A DNA stretch of 64,000 nt from Nocardia arthritidis NBRC 100137 (GTDB lineage: Bacteria; Actinomycetota; Actinomycetes; Mycobacteriales; Mycobacteriaceae). The DNA is taken from assembly GCF_001612765.1 (NCBI RefSeq), contig NZ_BDBB01000042.1:1-64000 (forward strand). Reading direction: 5' to 3'. The notes under the pieces are model-generated. The model was not told where the DNA came from, ran no database searches, and saw only the letters and a list, made by a program, of their open reading frames with translations. Positions 9,653-17,956 of this stretch are shown one piece after another. Positions within the stretch are counted from its first letter, which is position 1, and each line of letters opens with the position of its first letter. The position numbers were made by a program, and so were the translations under genes.

Positions 9653-10264
9653 GTGCCCCGCCCTCGCTCGCTGACCACCGCCGATCTCGCCGCGGCGGCC
9701 CTCGCCGTGCTCGATCGCGACGGGCTGTCGGCCCTGACCATGCGTGCGGTGGCCGAGGAGCTGGGCATGGCCACCATGGCCCTGTACCGCTATGTGCGTG
9801 ACCGCGATGCGCTCGAGGTACTGGTGGCAGACCGCGTGTTCGCGTCGATCGACACGTCGCTCCCCGCCGAAAGCGGCTGGAAAGAGCGGGTGACGGTGCT
9901 GCTCGAACACATCCGTGACGGGTTCTCGGCCCATCCGGCCGCCGTGCCGATCGTGCTGCGGCATCGGCAGTCGTCGGTGGAATCGCTGCGCGTGATGGAA
10001 GCGATGCTCGCCGTGCTCACCGAGGGCGGATTCACCGGACGCGCCCGCGTCATCGCCCAGCGCACGCTGGTCGCCTTCCTGATCGGCCACCTCCAGAACA
10101 AGCACTACGCGCCGTTGCCGGGGCGGGGCACGATCGTGATGGCCGACCTCCCCGCCGCGGACTATCCGCATCTGGCGCAGACCGCGGGCCAGGCCAAGGG
10201 CATGTCGGCCGACGACGAATTCCGAGGCGGCGTCGAGATCGTGCTGCGCGGCCTGGAGCCTTAG
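9653..10264 (+). CDS. TetR-family transcriptional regulator
   Basis: A 203-residue regulator. The N-terminal helix-turn-helix covers about residues 8-55 (ALTMRAVAEELGMATMALYRYV), and the C-terminal half is a ligand-binding domain of the TetR_C type. The start is the GTG at 9653. No ribosome binding site is visible ahead of it, so the transcript may be leaderless or nearly so. It is divergent from the peroxiredoxin-like/DUF1772/YHS operon and shares the palindrome at 9594-9618, so it is probably the repressor of that operon and of itself. The inducer is not predictable. Confidence 0.88.
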   Translation: MPRPRSLTTADLAAAALAVLDRDGLSALTMRAVAEELGMATMALYRYVRDRDALEVLVADRVFASIDTSLPAESGWKERVTVLLEHIRDGFSAHPAAVPIVLRHRQSSVESLRVMEAMLAVLTEGGFTGRARVIAQRTLVAFLIGHLQNKHYAPLPGRGTIVMADLPAADYPHLAQTAGQAKGMSADDEFRGGVEIVLRGLEP

Positions 10265-10280
10265 CGGGTGGCGCGTCGCC

Positions 10281-11417
10281 TCAGCCGAAAAGTGCTGCCA
10301 CGTCCACGGTTTCGGCCATCGCCCGAGCCCCGGCGTCGTTGATGTGCATGCCGTCGCCGCTGTCGAATTCGGGACGGATGAAGTCGGGCCGTTCCGGATC
10401 CTCGACCGCGCGCGCGACGTCGAACACCGAATCGAAGACATCGGTGCCGCGCAGCCATTCGTTCACGCGCCGGCGGGCCGGCTGCGCCTCGGCCACGTGC
10501 AGGCCTTCGTAGATGACGCCCGCATAGGGGCCGATCGTGGCGGCGTGGACGATGAGCCCCGCCGTGTGCGCCCGCCGCGCCAGGGTGGTGAAGCCCGCGA
10601 TCAGTTCTTCCGCGGTGGCGGGCGGCTGCCCGGTCATGCCGCCGAGGCTGAGGTCGTTGATGCCGAAGTTGATCAGCACGCTGGTCACGCCGGGCACGCC
10701 GAGCGCGTCGCGCTCGAAGCGCGCCAGGCCCGCCTCGCCCACTCGGTCGAGCAGCAGCCGGTTTCCCGCGATGCCCTGGTTGACCACCCAGCCTCGGTTC
10801 AGGCGCGTGTTGAGGACGTCCACCGACCGGCGATCGGCGCCCGGTGTGGTGCCGACGCCTTCGAACCAGGAATCGCCGAACGCCACGGCCACCGGCGTAT
10901 CCGCGGGCGCGAGCACGTCGACGCCGACCACGTAGAACCGCCCGGGAAACTCCTCGGCGGTGGCGAGCGCACTCTCGCGTACGCCGTTGCCGTCCGCGAT
11001 GTAGGCGATTTCCCCCGGTTGGTGCGAGAAGGTCGCCAGGCCGGTGGGCTCGGGCAGATACAGGCTCAATGCCAGATCCGTGCCCGCCGAGACGGCGAGA
11101 TCCACCGGATCGCTGAACACTTCGCCGCCCGCGGGCACCACTACTTGCTCGGCGCCGCCGAACCGCAGCGCGGTGTCGGTCTCGGCGACGATCTCGCTGC
11201 CCGTCTTGCGTAGGGCGACTCGCGCCGCGCCGATCGTCAGCGGCGTCTTCCCATAACGGTTGGTCAACCCGACCCGCACCCGCGCACCGCCGCCCGCCAG
11301 GTGCAGCACTTGGCGCACCGTCTGGTCGGTGAACGCGTGGGATTCCGCGAACTTGATCGGCTCGTCCGGGCCGATCACGGCGGTGCGGAATCCGGCGATC
11401 CAAGCGGTCGACGACAT
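10281..11417 (-). CDS. SGNH/GDSL-type esterase
   Basis: A 378-residue hydrolase. The catalytic Ser is in AFGDSWFEG near residue 178. An Asn block-III equivalent is in NFGINDLS near 260, and the Asp-His pair is in DGMHIND near 357. The N-terminal 170 residues form a beta-rich domain, as in rhamnogalacturonan-acetylesterase-like SGNH enzymes. No signal peptide is visible from the chosen ATG, which has GGAGG five bases upstream (ATGGAGGTTCCC). A longer frame upstream lacks a ribosome binding site. It is convergent with the TetR gene at 9653 and divergent from a MarR gene that may regulate it. The substrate is unknown. Confidence 0.85.
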   Translation of the reverse strand: MSSTAWIAGFRTAVIGPDEPIKFAESHAFTDQTVRQVLHLAGGGARVRVGLTNRYGKTPLTIGAARVALRKTGSEIVAETDTALRFGGAEQVVVPAGGEVFSDPVDLAVSAGTDLALSLYLPEPTGLATFSHQPGEIAYIADGNGVRESALATAEEFPGRFYVVGVDVLAPADTPVAVAFGDSWFEGVGTTPGADRRSVDVLNTRLNRGWVVNQGIAGNRLLLDRVGEAGLARFERDALGVPGVTSVLINFGINDLSLGGMTGQPPATAEELIAGFTTLARRAHTAGLIVHAATIGPYAGVIYEGLHVAEAQPARRRVNEWLRGTDVFDSVFDVARAVEDPERPDFIRPEFDSGDGMHINDAGARAMAETVDVAALFG

Positions 11418-11434
11418 GGGAACCTCCATTAGTT

Positions 11435-11470
11435 GCCGTGAGGAATAATGCGTATGCATATTTCTACGGC
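11435..11470. promoter_or_regulatory. Candidate MarR operator between SGNH hydrolase and MarR genes
   Basis: Outer arms GCCGT (11435-11439) and ACGGC (11466-11470) enclose an AT-rich core containing the palindrome ATGCAT, in an otherwise GC-rich divergent region. It probably overlaps both promoters. Symmetry between the arms is imperfect. Confidence 0.45.
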
Positions 11471-11524
11471 TACTTCTTCCTCGTGTCAACTATCCGCAAA
11501 GAAACATTCGGGTAGGTTTCGCCT

Positions 11525-11998
11525 ATGGACGTGAACGAGCTGTTCGACGACCCGCGCCTGACGACGATGGGTTTGCTGTTCGAGGCGCACAGCGGCGTGC
11601 TTGCCAAGCTGGAGCCGGTGTGGAGCGCGCACGGCTTGTCCGGACTGGATCTGAACGCCCTGATGCGGCTGAGCCGTTCGCCGGGGCGTCGGCTGCGCAT
11701 GTCGGAGCTGGCGGTGCAGACCGCGCTGTCCACCAGTGGCGTCACCCGGCTGGTCGATCGCCTGGCGCGCGGCGAGCTGGTGGAGCGGGAGCTGGACCCG
11801 GGGGATCGGCGTAGTGCCTACGCGGTGCTCACCGAGGCGGGCGCGGCGCGGCTGGCGCAGGTGCTGCCGGACTATCTCGCCGCCGTCGACCGCTGGTTCG
11901 TCGGGTTGCTGACACCCGCGCAGCTGGCGGCGTTGTCCGAGGCGCTGCGCGTCATCCGGGACGTCTCGAATCCCCAGGCCACGTTCCGGATGGACTGA
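11525..11998 (+). CDS. MarR-family transcriptional regulator
   Basis: A 157-residue winged-helix regulator. The recognition region is RMSELAVQTALSTSGVTRLVDRL (residues 58-80), followed by the wing ELDPGDRRSAYAVLTEAG (residues 88-108), whose DxRxx pattern is diagnostic of MarR proteins. It is divergent from the SGNH hydrolase gene, which is its most likely target. The stop lies 3 bp from the stop of the convergent TetR gene. The ligand is unknown. Confidence 0.9.
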   Translation: MDVNELFDDPRLTTMGLLFEAHSGVLAKLEPVWSAHGLSGLDLNALMRLSRSPGRRLRMSELAVQTALSTSGVTRLVDRLARGELVERELDPGDRRSAYAVLTEAGAARLAQVLPDYLAAVDRWFVGLLTPAQLAALSEALRVIRDVSNPQATFRMD

Positions 11999-12001
11999 GC
12001 A

Positions 12002-12655
12002 TCACCGCGCGTTCGCGGCGAGCAGCCGTTCGAGGCCGTCCAGGATCAGTTCCAGGCCGAAACCGAAATCGGCGATGCCCGAGTGCTTTCCGTCGATCAC
12101 CAGCTGGGCGAGGGCGTTCATGTGGGGGAATTCGTCGGCCGGGATGAGCGGCAGGAAGTGCTGGGCGGCGGAGGCGTAATCCGACGGTTCCAGTGGAAAG
12201 TTCAGCTCCTGCAAGGTGAAGCCGTAGAGATGACTGTCCAGCGCGTTCCAGGCGCGGTCGGCTTGGGGCAGGGAGAAGCCCGCCGCGCGCAGGCAGCCGA
12301 CGGTGGCGTCGATGTAGCGCAGCATGGCGGGCCCGACGTTGATCCTGGTGCCGATCAGTCCGGTCGCCCACGGATGACGCAGCAGCACCTCGTGGGCGGA
12401 CATCGAGCGAACGCGCAGGGCTGCCTTCCAATCGCCGCCGATGGCAGGCGGCGCCATCTCGGCGACCACCAGATCGGCGATGCCGTCGAGCAGGTCCTCC
12501 TTGTTGCGCACGTGGTTGTACAGCGACATCGCCTCGACGCCGAGCGTCTGCGCCAGCCGTCGCATGGACAGCGCGGCCGAGCCGTGCTCGTCGGCGAGCC
12601 GGACGGCGGCGTGCAGCACCGCTGCCCTGGTGAGCGGCGCGCGAGCCTCGGGCAT
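12002..12655 (-). CDS. TetR-family regulator (TetR_C_1-like)
   Basis: A 217-residue repressor. The helix-turn-helix lies at residues 22-50 (SMRRLAQTLGVEAMSLYNHV), matching the TetR class that ends in LYxHVxNKxDLLD. The C-terminal domain resembles tetracycline-repressor-type dimerization domains (DFGFGLELILDGLE at the end). The ATG at 12655 has GGAGGACCCC directly upstream; an upstream extension lacks this. Two related operators lie in the divergent region before the oxidoreductase gene, which it probably represses along with itself. Confidence 0.9.
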   Translation of the reverse strand: MPEARAPLTRAAVLHAAVRLADEHGSAALSMRRLAQTLGVEAMSLYNHVRNKEDLLDGIADLVVAEMAPPAIGGDWKAALRVRSMSAHEVLLRHPWATGLIGTRINVGPAMLRYIDATVGCLRAAGFSLPQADRAWNALDSHLYGFTLQELNFPLEPSDYASAAQHFLPLIPADEFPHMNALAQLVIDGKHSGIADFGFGLELILDGLERLLAANAR

Positions 12656-12672
12656 GGGGTCCTCCCTTGACG

Positions 12673-12725
12673 CACTTACGGTGTAAGCGTACCGTCGGCG
12701 GAGTCGCACTTACACTGTAAGTGCC
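12673..12725. promoter_or_regulatory. Two TetR operators (perfect 19-bp palindrome plus degenerate copy)
   Basis: The site at 12707-12725 is GCACTTACACTGTAAGTGC, a perfect palindrome around one central base. A second, weaker copy (GCACTTACGGTGTAAGCGT) is at 12673-12691. The better site is 21 bp upstream of the oxidoreductase ATG and the weaker is 18 bp upstream of the TetR ATG, as expected for dual repression. Confidence 0.85.
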
Positions 12726-12745
12726 CGGTGAAGACGAGGAACGCC

Positions 12746-13756
12746 ATGTCAGACGGTCAGCAGTCCACCCTCGAGCGCGCGACGATGACCGCGATCGTCG
12801 CGCCGCGCTACGGCTCCAGCGAGGTGCTCCGGACGGAGGTGGTGGCGCGACCTGTCCCGGGCGAGGGCGAAGTGGTGGTTCGAATGCGTGCGGCGGCGGT
12901 GTGCCGCGGTGACGTGCATCTGCTCACCGGCAAGCCGTATGCGATCCGGCTGGGTTTCGGGCTGCGGCGCCCGAAAGACCCGGTGATCGGGCACGATCTG
13001 GCCGGCGACGTGGTGGAGGTCGGCGCCGGGGTTACCGAAGTCGCGTGTGGAGACTCGGTCTTCGGTTCGGTCGACGCGGGCGCCTTCGCCGAATACGTGC
13101 GCGTGCCGGTCGAGCGGCTCACGGGGATTCCCGCCGGGCTGACCGTGGCGGAGGCCGCGGCCCTGCCCGATGGGGGCATGACCGCGCTCCAGGGCCTGCG
13201 GGACGTCGGCGGCCTGCGCGCCGGGCAGCGGGTGCTGGTCAACGGCGCGTCCGGCGGTGTCGGAACGAGCGCCGTGCAAATCGCCAAGGCACTCGGCGCA
13301 GAGGTGACGGCCGTGTGCAGCACGCGCCACGTCGAGACGGTGCGCGCGCTCGGCGCGGATCAGGTGATCGACTACACCACCGCGGATTTCACGCGGGACA
13401 CCGATCGATACGACGTGTTGCTGGATCTGGTGGGCAACCGGCCGCTGACCGCGTACCGCCGGGTGCTCGCGCCGAAGGGCGTCTTCGTCTCCTCGGCGGG
13501 TTCGCCCGGTGGAAACTGGATCGGCCCGGTGGTCTGGGTGGCCAAGGTGGCGCTGACCGGCTTGGTGGTCGGTCAGACGATGAGCCCGTTGCTGATGCGC
13601 CCGCGCCGGGCCGATCTCGAGTTCCTGGCGGAGCTGGCCGCGGCGGGGAAACTACGCCCGGTGATCGAGCGGCGCTTTCCGCTCGCCGCGGCCGCCGAGG
13701 CGGTGGGCCATGTCGCCGGCGGACATGCCCAGGGCAAGACGGTGATCGTCGTGTGA
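12746..13756 (+). CDS. Zinc-independent MDR-family NAD(P)H oxidoreductase (quinone-reductase-like)
   Basis: A 336-residue medium-chain dehydrogenase/reductase. The GroES-like N-terminal domain holds GHDLAGDVVEVG (about residues 85-96). The Rossmann motif GASGGVGTSAVQIAK lies near residue 170. The catalytic zinc ligands of true alcohol dehydrogenases are absent, so a NADPH:quinone reductase or enone reductase role is more likely. The ATG at 12746 has GAGGA just upstream; a GTG at 12728 is possible but overlaps the operator region. It is controlled by the divergent TetR. It is convergent with the SDR gene. Confidence 0.85.
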   Translation: MSDGQQSTLERATMTAIVAPRYGSSEVLRTEVVARPVPGEGEVVVRMRAAAVCRGDVHLLTGKPYAIRLGFGLRRPKDPVIGHDLAGDVVEVGAGVTEVACGDSVFGSVDAGAFAEYVRVPVERLTGIPAGLTVAEAAALPDGGMTALQGLRDVGGLRAGQRVLVNGASGGVGTSAVQIAKALGAEVTAVCSTRHVETVRALGADQVIDYTTADFTRDTDRYDVLLDLVGNRPLTAYRRVLAPKGVFVSSAGSPGGNWIGPVVWVAKVALTGLVVGQTMSPLLMRPRRADLEFLAELAAAGKLRPVIERRFPLAAAAEAVGHVAGGHAQGKTVIVV

Positions 13757-13769
13757 TTCAGCGGCCGGG

Positions 13770-14546
13770 TCATCCGGCCAGGACCGCGCCCCGGCGCTCG
13801 GCGAGGTAGTCCGCCCAGGTCAGCCCGCCGACGTCGGCGCCATCGGTGACCAGGTTCTCGCCCGCGCGATAAACCCGGCCCGCTTTGCCCGGCACCGGCA
13901 TGGTCAGCAGCGCGCGCCGCTTGCCGAGCACCGCCAGGTAGTCGCGGACCAGCTCGCGCATACCCAGTACTTCGGGTCCGACCAGATCCGGCACCCGGCC
14001 GGCGGGCGCGCCGACCGTCAGCTCCGTCAGCCGGGCCGCCACCTCACGCACGTGCACCGGCTGGAGGCGCACCCCGCCCAGGACCGGCAGCACCGGCGAT
14101 TTCAGCATCGTGTCCACCAGTTGGGGCACGAAATCGTGGAACTGAGCGGCGCGCAGGGTGGTCCAAGGGATACCTGATTCCGCGACAGCCTGTTCGGCGG
14201 CGAACTTCGCGCGGAAGTAGGTCAGTGGAAGCAGTTCGGCGGCGGTCACCGAGATGTAGACGATGTGCCCGACGCCCGCGGCGGCAGCGGCCCGCAACAG
14301 GTTCGCGGTGGCCACCTCGTCGCTCTTGGCGTCGCCCGCCAGGTGCAGGACGGTGTCGACGCCCGCCACCGCGGCATCGATGCCCCTGTCGCGCACCAGA
14401 TCACCGGTGACGAAGCGCATGCCGCCGTCCGGGCGATGTTCGGCGCGGCTCAGCACGCGCACGTCGGCGCCCCTCTCGCGCAGCAGCGGCAGCACCTCGC
14501 GGCCCAGGGTTCCGGTGCCGCCGGTGACCAGGATCTTCGCGGTCAT
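13770..14546 (-). CDS. Atypical SDR / NmrA-like NAD(P)-binding protein
   Basis: A 258-residue Rossmann protein. The nucleotide-binding motif GGTGTLG is at residues 8-14. A second strand begins VLSRAEH, and HLAGDAKSD near residue 68 is followed by HIVYISV near 93. It has the YFRAKFAAEQAV segment typical of atypical SDRs (NmrA and NAD(P)H-binding group), while the classic YxxxK couple is not kept in standard form. It may be a redox sensor or reductase; the substrate is unknown. Immediately upstream is a decayed CGNR gene fragment. Confidence 0.82.
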   Translation of the reverse strand: MTAKILVTGGTGTLGREVLPLLRERGADVRVLSRAEHRPDGGMRFVTGDLVRDRGIDAAVAGVDTVLHLAGDAKSDEVATANLLRAAAAAGVGHIVYISVTAAELLPLTYFRAKFAAEQAVAESGIPWTTLRAAQFHDFVPQLVDTMLKSPVLPVLGGVRLQPVHVREVAARLTELTVGAPAGRVPDLVGPEVLGMRELVRDYLAVLGKRRALLTMPVPGKAGRVYRAGENLVTDGADVGGLTWADYLAERRGAVLAG

Positions 14547-14655
14547 GACTGTCTCCGATCTCGTCGGTGCCGATGGTGCGTTCCCATCGCTTCACCGAGA
14601 TGACGACGCGCGGGCGCGAACTGTGACATCGGTGGCCCGGATCACCCCCCCCGTG

Positions 14656-14823
14656 GCGGTAGCGGCGGACTTTACCGAGGTTGCCGCAGCGGTCCATCGA
14701 GCACCACCGGCGGCGGCCGGGACGCGAGGCGTCCACGAAGAGCAGGGGCAGGTGGCGGGCTTCGCGGTGCCCGGCGCGGTCTGCGAGATCGATGCCGTCG
14801 CGGCCGTCCCGGCCTGAACGGGG
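14656..14823 (-). pseudogene. 3' fragment of a CGNR zinc-finger regulator gene
   Basis: On the minus strand the frame through 14823-14656 reads LLFVDASRPGRRRW, then CSMDRCGN and KVRRYR. This is the signature of the CGNR zinc finger at the C-terminus of ABATE/CGNR regulators (xxxFxDxSRxGxRRWCSMxxCGNRxKxxRxR). The two N-terminal zinc-binding Cys expected before LLF are missing (the sequence reads ARHLP). No ABATE domain precedes it, and the frame then runs without a stop toward the SDR gene. I read it as a truncated, inactive remnant next to the WYL gene stop. Confidence 0.7.
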
Positions 14824-15774
14824 TCAGCCGGCCGCCGCGCCGAGGCGGGCGGCGAGTTCGCGCAGGTGTGCGACGAGTTCCGGCGGTTCGTGCACCCGGA
14901 AGGGAAAGCCGAAGCCCGCGACGTAGATCGCGAGTTCGTCCAGCGAATCGGATCCGGTGCGGAGCACGCAGCTTTCGGCGTCCACCGCCTCGATCACTCC
15001 CACCGTCGGGGCGATTCGCTCGGCGGCCACTTCCGCCGCGACCCGCAGGGTGATGCGGGCGGCGTAACGGTACGGCGCGGTCGTGACGCCACGGGAGAGG
15101 TAACCGGTCAGGTCGGCGTCCGGCGCCTCGCGCGGGGTGAAGCGGGGGCCGGTCGGAATGCGGGGGAGCAGGCGGTCCACGCGGTAGGTGCGCCAATCCT
15201 CGCGATCGACGTCCCAGCCGACGAGATACCACCGCCTGCCCGTGTGGACCAGGCGATGCGGCTCGGTGGCGCGCACGGACGTGGCGCCGTCGTGGGTGCG
15301 GTAGTCGAAGCGCAGGCGGTGGTTGTCGCGGATGGCGGCCGCGACGGCGGTGAGAACGTCCGGGTCGACCGTCGGGCCGCCCGCGGGCAGGGTGACCGTC
15401 GCCGCTTGGAGCATGCTCACGCGATAGCGCAGCCGTGCGGGCAGCACCTGCTCGAGTTTGGCGAGGGCGCGCAGCGAACTGTCCTCGATGCCCGCGATGG
15501 TGCCGCCCGCCGCGGTGCGCAGGCCGAGCGCCACGGCCACCGCCTCGTCGTCGTCCAGCAGCAGAGGCGGCAGCTTCGCGCCCGCGCCGAGCCGGTAACC
15601 CGCCACCCCGGGCGTCGCGTCCACCGGGTAACCGAGCATGCGGAGCTTGTCGATATCGCGGCGGACGGTGCGCACGTCCACGTCGAGGCGTTCGGCGAGT
15701 TCGGCGCCGGTCCAGTCGCGGGGGGATTGCAACAGCGACAGCAGACGAAGCAAACGCGCCGACGTTTCCAACAT
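14824..15774 (-). CDS. WYL-domain transcriptional regulator
   Basis: A 316-residue DeoR-like/WYL regulator. The N-terminal winged helix (residues 5-60) contains WTGAELAERLDVDVRTVRRDIDKL. The middle WYL domain is near residues 140-215 (RRWYLVGWDVDREDWRTYRVDRL). The C-terminal WCX-like extension ends at LAARLG. WYL domains sense nucleic acid or nucleotide ligands, often in DNA damage or defence control, but single genes like this are common in actinobacteria. The neighbouring SDR gene and CGNR remnant are the nearest possible targets. Confidence 0.9.
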   Translation of the reverse strand: MLETSARLLRLLSLLQSPRDWTGAELAERLDVDVRTVRRDIDKLRMLGYPVDATPGVAGYRLGAGAKLPPLLLDDDEAVAVALGLRTAAGGTIAGIEDSSLRALAKLEQVLPARLRYRVSMLQAATVTLPAGGPTVDPDVLTAVAAAIRDNHRLRFDYRTHDGATSVRATEPHRLVHTGRRWYLVGWDVDREDWRTYRVDRLLPRIPTGPRFTPREAPDADLTGYLSRGVTTAPYRYAARITLRVAAEVAAERIAPTVGVIEAVDAESCVLRTGSDSLDELAIYVAGFGFPFRVHEPPELVAHLRELAARLGAAAG

Positions 15775-15901
15775 GCGACCAGTCTGCCGGAGGCTTAGGG
15801 CGAAATATGTCCTAAGTGCGCTCCTTGCCGCACGCCGCGGGCATCCGCTTATTCCGCGACCCGCGCTGAGCGAGCACGCCTTCAGGACCCGCGCCGGGAA
15901 C

Positions 15902-17956
15902 CTACGCCGTGAGCTCACCCGCCGAGCGCCAGGAGTTGCGTTCGGCGGTGAATGCTTCCACCTGCTTCGCACGGAACTCCTCGATGGATGCGGCGTTCTC
16001 GGCGAGGAACGCCCGGTAATCCGCCAAGCGGAATTCGCCGTCCTCGGCCCGCACCCGGACGTTGCCCGCGGCGAAGTCGGCGCGCAGGTCGAGCAGTTCT
16101 TCGGCCTCCACGGGGTACCAGCGAATGCGATCGAAATAGCGGAGGAGCCAGGGGGTTTCGGCTCCTGACGCGGCGCGGTCCGCACCGGGGGCAACCGCGG
16201 GCGCCGCACCGGCTCGGTGATTCCATACCTGGGTGGTGCGCCCGACGAACTGGTAGCCGCCCGGCCCCTCCATCCCGTATACGCACAAGTAGGCGCCGCC
16301 GATGCCGACGGCGTTCTCCGGCGTCCAGGTGCGGGCGGGGTTGTACTTCGTGGTGACCAGCCGGTGCCGGGGATCGGTGGGGGTGGCGACCGGCGCGCCG
16401 AGGTAGACGTCGCCGAGGCCGAGCACCAGGTACTCGGCACCGAACACGGTGTCGTAGACCGCGGAGACCGAAGCCAAGCCGTTCATGCGGCGAATGAACT
16501 CGATGTTCCACGGGCACCAGGGCGCGTCGGAGCGCACGCCGTGCGTGTAGCGGGTGATCGCCTCGCGCGTGGACGGGTCGTCCCAGGACAGCGGCAGATG
16601 GACGACCCGGCTGGGCACGACCAGCTGGTCGGCGGCGGGCAACCGCGCCTCTGTCTCGGTGAGCAGGCCGAGCAGCGCGGAAACGGACAGGACGTGCGGA
16701 TCGACCCGGATCTGCAACGAGCGGATGCCGGGGGTCAGCTCGGTCACCCCACGCACCCCGGCGGCGAGCAGGTGCTGGTGCAGGGCGTGCACGCGGGCGC
16801 GCAGGCCGAGATCCAAGGCCATGGCGCCGTATTCGACCAGTACGCCGTCGTGGCCGGCGCGTCGGTAGGTCACCGCGGTCTCGTCGTCGACCTCGGCGCG
16901 GCGCAGCACACCGTCGTCGCCGTCGCCGCCCGTTGACAGCACCGTCGGCCACGTGGCGCGGCGCGCGGGCCCGAGCTCCCGGACGGAGGCCGCGTGGTCG
17001 CCGCGCACGGGCACGAATCGCACGCTGTCGCCGGGCGACAGCTGACCCAGCTTCCAGCGGTCGGCCGCCACGACGGTGACCGGGCAGACGAAACCGCCGA
17101 GGCTCGGTCCGTCCGGACCCAACAGGATGGGAGTGTCGCCCGTGAAGTCCAGAGCGCCTATCGAGTACGGAGTGTCGTGGATGTTCGACGGATGCAGTCC
17201 CGCCTCGCCGCCGTCGGCGCGAGCCCATTCCGGCTTCGGTCCGATCAGCCGGACGCCGGTGCGGTCGGAGTTGAAGTGCACCTCGTAGTCGGTGCCGACG
17301 ACGGCCTCGTAGTCGGCACGGGTGAAGAACTCCGGAGCACCGTGCGGGCCCTCGGTGACCGCGAGTTCCCAGCGCCGGGTGAGGACGGGTTGTTCGTCCA
17401 TCGGCACCGCTGCCGTGATCCGGCCGTGGTGCGTGCCCAGTGGCAGCGAGTCACCGGCGCGCAACGCGGCGCCGGTGCCGCCGCCGAAGCGCCCGAGCGT
17501 GAACGTGGCCGCGCTGCCGAGGTATTCGGGCACGTCGATGCCGCCCGCGATCAACACGTAGCAGCGCATGCCAGGTCCGCGCACCGCTGCGACGTCCAGC
17601 ACACCTCCCGCGGGCACCCGCAGCGTCCGCCACTGCGGCACGGCGACGCCGTCGACGGTGACCTCCGCCGGGGCGCCGGTGACGCAGACCCAGGCCGGTG
17701 CGGTGAACCGCAGCGCGGGGCCGCCGAGGGTGCATTCCAGTCCGGCGGCGCCCTCGTCGTTGCCGAGCGCGCGATTGCCGAGTCGGAAGGACAGATCGTC
17801 CATCGGTCCCGACGGCGGGACGCCGACGTGCCAATATCCGATCCGGCCCGGCCAGTCCTGCACGGTCGTGAGCATGCCGGGGCGAATGACCTCCACGCCG
17901 GGGCGCGCGGGTTCGGTCCGCGCCGTCCCGGCCACCGGTAGCTCGGCGACGGTCAT
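15902..17956 (-). CDS. Guanidine/urea carboxylase-type carboxyltransferase protein lacking BC and biotin-carrier domains
   Basis: A 684-residue protein. Residues 20-320 match the KipA/PxpC-like carboxyltransferase subdomain (PGMLTTVQDWPGRIGYW, SGPMDD). Residues 370-620 match the KipI/PxpB-like subdomain (TPGIRSLQIRVD, YNPARTWTPENAVGIGGAY, GPGGYQFVGRTTQVW). This order, and the tail AFTAERNSWRSAGEL, are those of urea/guanidine carboxylases. In those enzymes a biotin carboxylase precedes and a biotinyl domain follows; here both are absent. The start overlaps the DUF1989 gene stop (ATGA). The operon context (permease and two DUF1989 proteins) points to guanidine nitrogen use. A biotin carboxylase would have to come from elsewhere, or the protein does a different reaction. 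Confidence 0.8.
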   Translation of the reverse strand: MTVAELPVAGTARTEPARPGVEVIRPGMLTTVQDWPGRIGYWHVGVPPSGPMDDLSFRLGNRALGNDEGAAGLECTLGGPALRFTAPAWVCVTGAPAEVTVDGVAVPQWRTLRVPAGGVLDVAAVRGPGMRCYVLIAGGIDVPEYLGSAATFTLGRFGGGTGAALRAGDSLPLGTHHGRITAAVPMDEQPVLTRRWELAVTEGPHGAPEFFTRADYEAVVGTDYEVHFNSDRTGVRLIGPKPEWARADGGEAGLHPSNIHDTPYSIGALDFTGDTPILLGPDGPSLGGFVCPVTVVAADRWKLGQLSPGDSVRFVPVRGDHAASVRELGPARRATWPTVLSTGGDGDDGVLRRAEVDDETAVTYRRAGHDGVLVEYGAMALDLGLRARVHALHQHLLAAGVRGVTELTPGIRSLQIRVDPHVLSVSALLGLLTETEARLPAADQLVVPSRVVHLPLSWDDPSTREAITRYTHGVRSDAPWCPWNIEFIRRMNGLASVSAVYDTVFGAEYLVLGLGDVYLGAPVATPTDPRHRLVTTKYNPARTWTPENAVGIGGAYLCVYGMEGPGGYQFVGRTTQVWNHRAGAAPAVAPGADRAASGAETPWLLRYFDRIRWYPVEAEELLDLRADFAAGNVRVRAEDGEFRLADYRAFLAENAASIEEFRAKQVEAFTAERNSWRSAGELTA

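Noticed and set aside
14263..14817. Plus-strand frame covering the SDR start and the gap before the WYL gene
   Set aside because: Composition is Ala/Pro/Arg-rich without motifs, and it is antisense to the SDR gene and the CGNR remnant.
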